From contig JABGPV010000001.1 in NCBI GenBank assembly GCA_018644785.1, positions 56,934-83,845 of the forward strand: a DNA stretch of 26,912 nt, given 5' to 3'. Below are positions 22,855-26,912 of this stretch, one piece after another. Position numbers and translations under genes: made by a program. The notes under the pieces were generated by a model, which saw only the letters and a list, made by a program, of their open reading frames with translations, was not told the origin of the DNA and did not search any database. The stretch comes from Deltaproteobacteria bacterium. Lineage in GTDB: Bacteria > Desulfobacterota > DSM-4660 > Desulfatiglandales > Desulfatiglandaceae. The number at the start of each line of letters is the position of its first letter. Positions within the stretch are counted from its first letter, which is position 1.

Positions 22855-23634
22855 ATGGCATATACATACATCCTAAACGAGGTCAAGGACCGCATCGGCA
22901 TACTGACCCTTAACCGTCCGGACAAAATGAACGGCCTGGGCAAGGATATGGAGGATGAGATCACCGACTGCCTTCAGAATTGGGGAGCCGGTCGCGAGGT
23001 CAAGGTGGTGATTATAAAGGGTAACGGTAAAGTGTTCTGCTCGGGGCACGACCGCACCGAGGTGCTGGACGGCACTCCCAGCTCCATCCGCACACTTTTC
23101 CAGACCTCATACAAGATGATGAGCGTCATGCGCCAGGTGCCCATGCCGATCATTGCCCAGGTGCACGGCATCGCCATGGCCGGAGGTTGCCACCTGGCAG
23201 CTGCCTGCGACTTGGTAGTTGCCGCGGAAAACGGCGCCCAGTTCGGCATGACAGGCCTGAAGATCGGCTACAATTGCTCCACCCCCACCGTTGCGGTCAG
23301 CCGGGCGGTAGGCCAGAAGAAATGTCTGGAAATGTTATTCACTGGTAACCTTTACTCCGCGCAAGAAGCCCTGCAAATGGGTCTGATCAACCGGGTGGTG
23401 CCCGACGACAAGCTGGAAGAGGAGGCTTGGGCCTTTGCCCGGCAGATTGCCAAGGGCAGCCGCGTGGTCTTGGGTGTATCCAAACAAGTCTACTACGGTC
23501 AGATCGACATGACTGAGGACCAAGCCTATCATTATACCAAGGAAATGATGGCCATCGGCGCTTTGCTGCCTGATGCGGTAGAGGGATTCACTGCGGCCAT
23601 CGAGCGGCGCGAGCCCAATTTCCCTGAGGAATAG
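22855..23634 (+). CDS. crotonase-fold protein, ECHDC3-like, lacking both catalytic glutamates
   Basis: The 259-residue protein starts at ATG 22855; the upstream ATG 22831 is rejected because GAAGGAGG lies between them. The crotonase fold is clear: the oxyanion segment FCSGHD at 61-66, MAGGCHLAAACD at 108-119 and IGYNCSTPTVAVSRAVG at 137-153. The hydratase glutamates (rat mitochondrial E144 and E164) are replaced by H113 and G134. The closest remembered relative is the ECHDC3 type, sharing the CSTP motif, LEMLFTG and SAQEAL. Classic enoyl-CoA hydration is therefore unlikely; isomerase, thioesterase or another acyl-CoA role is possible. GC-rich like the CoA-transferases: 39 of 60 bases at 23161-23220. 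Confidence 0.8.
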   Translation: MAYTYILNEVKDRIGILTLNRPDKMNGLGKDMEDEITDCLQNWGAGREVKVVIIKGNGKVFCSGHDRTEVLDGTPSSIRTLFQTSYKMMSVMRQVPMPIIAQVHGIAMAGGCHLAAACDLVVAAENGAQFGMTGLKIGYNCSTPTVAVSRAVGQKKCLEMLFTGNLYSAQEALQMGLINRVVPDDKLEEEAWAFARQIAKGSRVVLGVSKQVYYGQIDMTEDQAYHYTKEMMAIGALLPDAVEGFTAAIERREPNFPEE

Positions 23635-23674
23635 ATCAGTATGATACCATAGTTAAGTGAAGGAAAGATATATT

Positions 23675-26320
23675 ATGACAGAAAAACAACACATTACCCT
23701 TGGCGTCGGTTTTTATCCGGACTGGTTTAATAAACATTACGGCATATCATTTGGAAAAGAATACTACTTTGATCCGGAAGCCAGGGTCGAAACAAGGATG
23801 AATATTGAAAAATGCCTCCACGAGAGATTCGGGGATGTGGGTCTGGGGAATCCTGATCCGGAACCCAAACCCCTCATCACTTTCGGGATGGTGATGCTCC
23901 CGTCAATCTTCGGCTGCGAGATCATCTACAAAGACGACGCGCTCCCCTGGGCCATGCCGCTCAATCTTTCAGAAGATGACATCATGAAACTGGAGATGCC
24001 CGATATTTTCAATTCTTATCCCATGACCGAGATGATCCGGCAGATTGAATATCTGAAAGAGGAATACGGCAGCGTAATAGGCGACATCAATACCACGGGC
24101 GTACAGAACCTGGCCCTTAAAATCCGCGGCGACCGGCTCTATTTTGACTTCTACGAGAATCCCGAACTGTGCCGCCACCTGATGCAGATTTGCACAGATT
24201 GCATTATTGCGCTTTTCAAATTCAACCACGAAACCACCGGCACCGGGGCGGTGGATGTAACCCCCATGTGTGACCCCAGGCTTTACGTATTCCCCAACTG
24301 CACGGCCGAACAGATTTCACTGAAAGCGTACGAGTCCCATGTGCTGGAATACGACAACCAGGTGGCGGATGCCTGCCATCCGGTGGGGATTCACCATTGC
24401 GGATCCGTTGATGAGGTGCTGGAGGGGTATGCCATGGTACACCATCTGGAATTTATCGAAATCGGTTTCGGGTCGGATGTGAAGCGGACCCGTGAAGTGT
24501 GCGGTCCGGACGTGGCGGTCAATGCCCGCATCAGCCCCGTGTTGATGAAAAACGGCACGCCGGAAGAGATTGCGGCGGAGGTTCGGGGTTTGATAGATGC
24601 CGGCGCTCCCCTTCATAACTTTTCCATCGATACGGTTGGATTGACCTACGGCACCCCCGATGAAAACGTCAGGGCGGCGTTAAAGACGGCTGCTGAATAC
24701 GGCAGGCTTGACAAGGATGTTTCCATGACTTCAGGCAATCACATCTTCCATGGTTCCCGAAAAGTTGCCGCATCGGTTGAAAGCAGTGTTTCAAGCGCCA
24801 CGAAAACGGTGGTCATGGGGCCTTCACGGCCCCTTGTGATTATTGGAGAACGCATCAATCCCACGGGCCGGAAGCGGTTGGGGGCGGCACTTGAGGAAGG
24901 AAATCTAGACCTGGTTCGATCGGAAGCCATTTCGCAGGTAGAAGCGGGTGCTCATATACTGGATGTCAACGTGGGGGTTTCGGGTATCGACGAACCCAAA
25001 ATGTTGAAAAAGGCCATTTTGGCCATACAGGATGTGACAGACGTACCCCTCTGCATCGATTCGGCCCTTCCCAAGGCTTTGGAGGCCGGTCTCAGTGTGT
25101 ATAAAGGGAAAGCCCTGGTTAATTCGGTCAATGGCGAAACACATAAGCTTGAGCGGATCCTGCCACTGGTCAAAGCCCACAATGCGGCCGTCATCGGGCT
25201 CACCATGGACGATAACGGCATTCCCAAGCAGGCTGAAAAGCGCCTTGAAATTGCCCGATTGATCGTGGATAAAGCGCAGGAGGCGGGGATACCAAAGGAG
25301 GATGTGATCATTGACCCCCTGGCCATGGCTGTCAGCGCCGATGATCAGGCAGGCCTTGAGACCCTTCGGACACTTCAGCTGATACGGGATGAACTGGGTG
25401 TCAACCAGACACTGGGGTTATCTAATATCTCCTTCGGGCTTCCTGAACGATCATCCATCAACGCGATTTTTCTGGCCATGGCGGTTATAAATGGTTTGAC
25501 CTGCCCCATTGCAGACCCCACGGTATGGGACATGGGTAGGGCTGCGCTGCTGGTGGATCTTCTTCTGGGCAAGGATGAATTCTGCATGAATTACCTTTCC
25601 GCTTCCGCGAAAAAAAGTAAGGGCGGAACCATGGCAACGCCCGCCGGTGAGGCGCCCGCCGAGAAAGCCAGTGATGGCGCAGCGGACCTTGAACGGATCC
25701 AAGAGGCGGTGATTTCAGGGAAAAGGAAATTAGCTGTTGAGTATACCCAAAATGCCTTAGACCAGGGCGCAGATCCCCAGAACATTATCAACCGTTACCT
25801 GATTCCGGGCCTGAACATTGTGGGAGAAAAATTCGAGAAAAAAGAAATCTTTGTTCCCGAAATGATGATGGCGGCCAAATCCATGCAGGCATGCGTGGAT
25901 CTGGTGAAACCCCTGCTTGCGCGAGAGGATGATGCGGGGGGGCTGGGCACTGTTGTTCTGGGAACGGTCTTTGGCGACCTCCATGACATCGGAAAAAACC
26001 TGACCAAACTCCTGCTGGAAACATCGGGATTCCGGGTCATAGACCTGGGGGAAAATGTGCCGGCCCAAAAGTTTGTGGAAGCGGCAAGGGAGAACAACGC
26101 GCATGTTGTGGGGCTATCATCTCTGTTGACCACGGGCGATCCTCATGTGGAAGAGACCATAGGGGCCATCAAGAACAGCGACCTTGCAGACAAGGTGAAG
26201 GTCATCTGCGGCGGGGCCGCGCTGACGCTTAAATTCGTCAAAGCCTGCGGTGCCGACGCCCATGCCAGGGATGCGGCGGACGGGGTGAAGAAGATTAAGC
26301 ATATGCTGGAAATCAAGTAA
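23675..26320 (+). CDS. single-chain corrinoid methyltransferase: UroD-like + pterin-binding + B12-binding domains
   Basis: The protein has 881 residues from ATG 23675, preferred over GTG 23657 because AGGAAAG lies between them. Residues about 10-345 form a UroD/MtaA-type methyltransferase with GIHHCGSVDEV giving a zinc-type HxC (H240, C242). Residues about 380-640 form a DHPS-like pterin methyltransferase barrel: VIIGERINPTGRKRLGAAL, DVNVGVSG, CIDSA and NSVNGE. A Thr/Ala/Pro-rich linker (about 648-670) follows, then the B12 cap (PEMMMAAKSMQ) and a cobalamin Rossmann domain with GDLHDIGKN (ligand H770), SSLLTTG and CGGAAL. Thus methyl donor cleavage, corrinoid carrier and transfer to tetrahydrofolate appear in one polypeptide. 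The natural donor (an O- or N-methyl compound) is unknown. The gene begins 40 bases after the crotonase. Confidence 0.85.
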   Translation: MTEKQHITLGVGFYPDWFNKHYGISFGKEYYFDPEARVETRMNIEKCLHERFGDVGLGNPDPEPKPLITFGMVMLPSIFGCEIIYKDDALPWAMPLNLSEDDIMKLEMPDIFNSYPMTEMIRQIEYLKEEYGSVIGDINTTGVQNLALKIRGDRLYFDFYENPELCRHLMQICTDCIIALFKFNHETTGTGAVDVTPMCDPRLYVFPNCTAEQISLKAYESHVLEYDNQVADACHPVGIHHCGSVDEVLEGYAMVHHLEFIEIGFGSDVKRTREVCGPDVAVNARISPVLMKNGTPEEIAAEVRGLIDAGAPLHNFSIDTVGLTYGTPDENVRAALKTAAEYGRLDKDVSMTSGNHIFHGSRKVAASVESSVSSATKTVVMGPSRPLVIIGERINPTGRKRLGAALEEGNLDLVRSEAISQVEAGAHILDVNVGVSGIDEPKMLKKAILAIQDVTDVPLCIDSALPKALEAGLSVYKGKALVNSVNGETHKLERILPLVKAHNAAVIGLTMDDNGIPKQAEKRLEIARLIVDKAQEAGIPKEDVIIDPLAMAVSADDQAGLETLRTLQLIRDELGVNQTLGLSNISFGLPERSSINAIFLAMAVINGLTCPIADPTVWDMGRAALLVDLLLGKDEFCMNYLSASAKKSKGGTMATPAGEAPAEKASDGAADLERIQEAVISGKRKLAVEYTQNALDQGADPQNIINRYLIPGLNIVGEKFEKKEIFVPEMMMAAKSMQACVDLVKPLLAREDDAGGLGTVVLGTVFGDLHDIGKNLTKLLLETSGFRVIDLGENVPAQKFVEAARENNAHVVGLSSLLTTGDPHVEETIGAIKNSDLADKVKVICGGAALTLKFVKACGADAHARDAADGVKKIKHMLEIK

Positions 26321-26361
26321 ACGGCCTGACGCCCATACCCTTCAACAACGCATGAATTTCA

Positions 26362-26390
26362 TTGACATAACCTGAAACCAATACTATTAT
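26362..26390 (+). promoter_or_regulatory. sigma-70-type promoter of the toxin-antitoxin module
   Basis: TTGACA (26362-26367) and TATTAT (26385-26390) are separated by exactly 17 bases, a near-consensus promoter placing the start near 26397. It lies 41 bases after the methyltransferase stop and serves the ParD-like/zeta-like pair. Confidence 0.65.
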
Positions 26391-26395
26391 TGTAG

Positions 26396-26412
26396 CAGAA
26401 TGCATCATTCTG
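26396..26412. promoter_or_regulatory. inverted repeat CAGAATG-CAT-CATTCTG at the transcription start, operator candidate
   Basis: Perfect 7-base arms flank a 3-base centre exactly at the expected start point of the upstream promoter. Ribbon-helix-helix antitoxins typically bind such palindromes to repress their own operon, so autoregulation is the natural reading. Confidence 0.6.
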
Positions 26413-26458
26413 GCGCTAATTGCGTCGACAATGAATAGATCGATGATAGGAGGTTATG

Positions 26459-26866
26459 ATGGCCACTGTATCTTTAAGAATAGACCAGGACTTGGCGTTT
26501 CAAGCGGAGCGTGAGGCCAGAATTCAGAATCGATCAAAGACCAAACAGCTTGAATACTGGGCAAAATTAGGCAAAGCCATTTCATCTAAATTAAATATTA
26601 CAGATGCTTTTGCCGTGTCTCAAGGCATAAAAACGATTAAATTGGAGGTAACCCCATCTGTTCAATCGATTCCTATTGATTCAGACGTTATATTTGATGA
26701 TCTTGAAAACGATAGGACCAAAGGACTTCTTGCTGAAAATGTAACGTCTGCCAGGATATACTATGAGGCAAGCGTTGAACACCCCGGCTACCTTGATCGA
26801 GTGGATTCTATCAGAAGAGAAAGGCAAACGGGTTCGTTTGAAAACGGTGAATTTAAGGCGGTCTAA
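26459..26866 (+). CDS. ParD-like antitoxin
   Basis: The protein has 135 residues from ATG 26459; the ATG at 26456 is too close to AGGAGG (26448-26453). The N-terminal MATVSLRIDQDLAFQAE strand and the RSKTKQLEYWAKLGKAI helix match ParD-like ribbon-helix-helix antitoxins. The longer C-terminal part, with an LLAENVTSARIYYEASVE stretch, presumably folds on the toxin. Its TAA overlaps the next ATG by one base (TAATG), typical of antitoxin-toxin pairs. Base composition is much more AT-rich than upstream (18 G/C in the 60 bases 26581-26640), suggesting recent acquisition. Confidence 0.75.
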   Translation: MATVSLRIDQDLAFQAEREARIQNRSKTKQLEYWAKLGKAISSKLNITDAFAVSQGIKTIKLEVTPSVQSIPIDSDVIFDDLENDRTKGLLAENVTSARIYYEASVEHPGYLDRVDSIRRERQTGSFENGEFKAV

Positions 26867-26912
26867 TGGCTAATCCAAGACAACTTTGGGTGTTAGCCGG
26901 CGGAAATGGTGC
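26866..26912 (+). CDS. zeta-toxin-like P-loop kinase (partial, cut by window edge)
   Basis: Only fifteen full codons are visible: MANPRQLWVLAGGNG, then the window ends. The VLAGGNGA start is the beginning of the P-loop (GGNGAGKS) seen in zeta-type toxins, which phosphorylate UDP-N-acetylglucosamine or related targets. Placement directly after a ParD-like antitoxin with a one-base overlap supports this. Other P-loop kinases cannot be excluded from so short a fragment. Confidence 0.6.
   Translation, partial: MANPRQLWVLAGGNG

Noticed and set aside
1..26912. CRISPR arrays, tRNA or rRNA genes, insertion sequences
   Set aside because: No regularly spaced repeats, cloverleaf-like sequences, rRNA signatures or transposase-like proteins were seen on either strand.

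Overview
The window looks like an accessory catabolic region of a strictly anaerobic bacterium, most plausibly a sulfate reducer or syntroph of the Desulfobacterota. The reasons are a tungsten-type aldehyde:ferredoxin oxidoreductase (AOR) with its own polyferredoxin, a 4-hydroxybutyryl-CoA dehydratase-like radical enzyme, a corrinoid methyltransferase fusion and moderate GC with good Shine-Dalgarno sites. The taxonomic call is inference from gene content. No rRNA, tRNA, CRISPR array or insertion sequence was seen.

Layout. (1) 195-6440, plus strand: a tightly spaced run of a UlaG-like metallo-beta-lactamase-fold protein, a 4-hydroxybutyryl-CoA dehydratase-family protein, a short CGGCN/Tm-1 chimera, a second metallo-beta-lactamase-fold hydrolase, a class II aldolase and an IlvD/Edd dehydratase. 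(2) 6481-9571, minus strand: two MFS transporters with a 4-base overlap, a FlK-like acyl-CoA thioesterase and a small unknown ORF. (3) 9572-9889: a divergent control region with several dyads and promoter-like boxes. (4) 9890-19699, plus strand: a FadR-type regulator, then polyferredoxin, AOR, a MoaD/ThiS-like protein, a LarA-like protein that lacks the usual catalytic residues, a DUF6282 amidohydrolase, a beta-hydroxyacid dehydrogenase, a second IlvD/Edd dehydratase, a cupin and a 2-oxopent-4-enoate hydratase-type protein. (5) 19797-20741: a receiver/universal-stress-protein fusion. (6) 20744-23634: a GC-richer block with class I CoA-transferase alpha and beta subunits, a 30-codon ORF that looks like a truncated gene start, and a divergent ECHDC3-like crotonase. 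(7) 23675-26320: a three-domain corrinoid methyltransferase fusion. (8) 26362 to the end: an AT-rich toxin-antitoxin module (ParD-like antitoxin, start of a zeta-type P-loop toxin) with a clear promoter and operator-like dyad.

Working model (inference). Regions 1, 2 and 4 together resemble a sugar-acid or hydroxy-acid degradation island. MFS proteins import the acid, and lactonase/epimerase-like proteins (UlaG-like, LarA-like, cupin) prepare it. Two IlvD/Edd enzymes dehydrate it to 2-keto-3-deoxy acids. A class II aldolase or the FAH-fold hydratase-type enzyme processes those products, and the beta-hydroxyacid dehydrogenase and AOR handle the resulting semialdehydes or aldehydes, with AOR delivering electrons to ferredoxin. 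The actual substrate cannot be read from the sequence.

The least ordinary items are the single-chain methyltransferase (UroD-like, pterin-binding and B12 domains together), the LarA homologue without the pincer lysine, the CGGCN/Tm-1 chimera, and the dyad-rich control regions.
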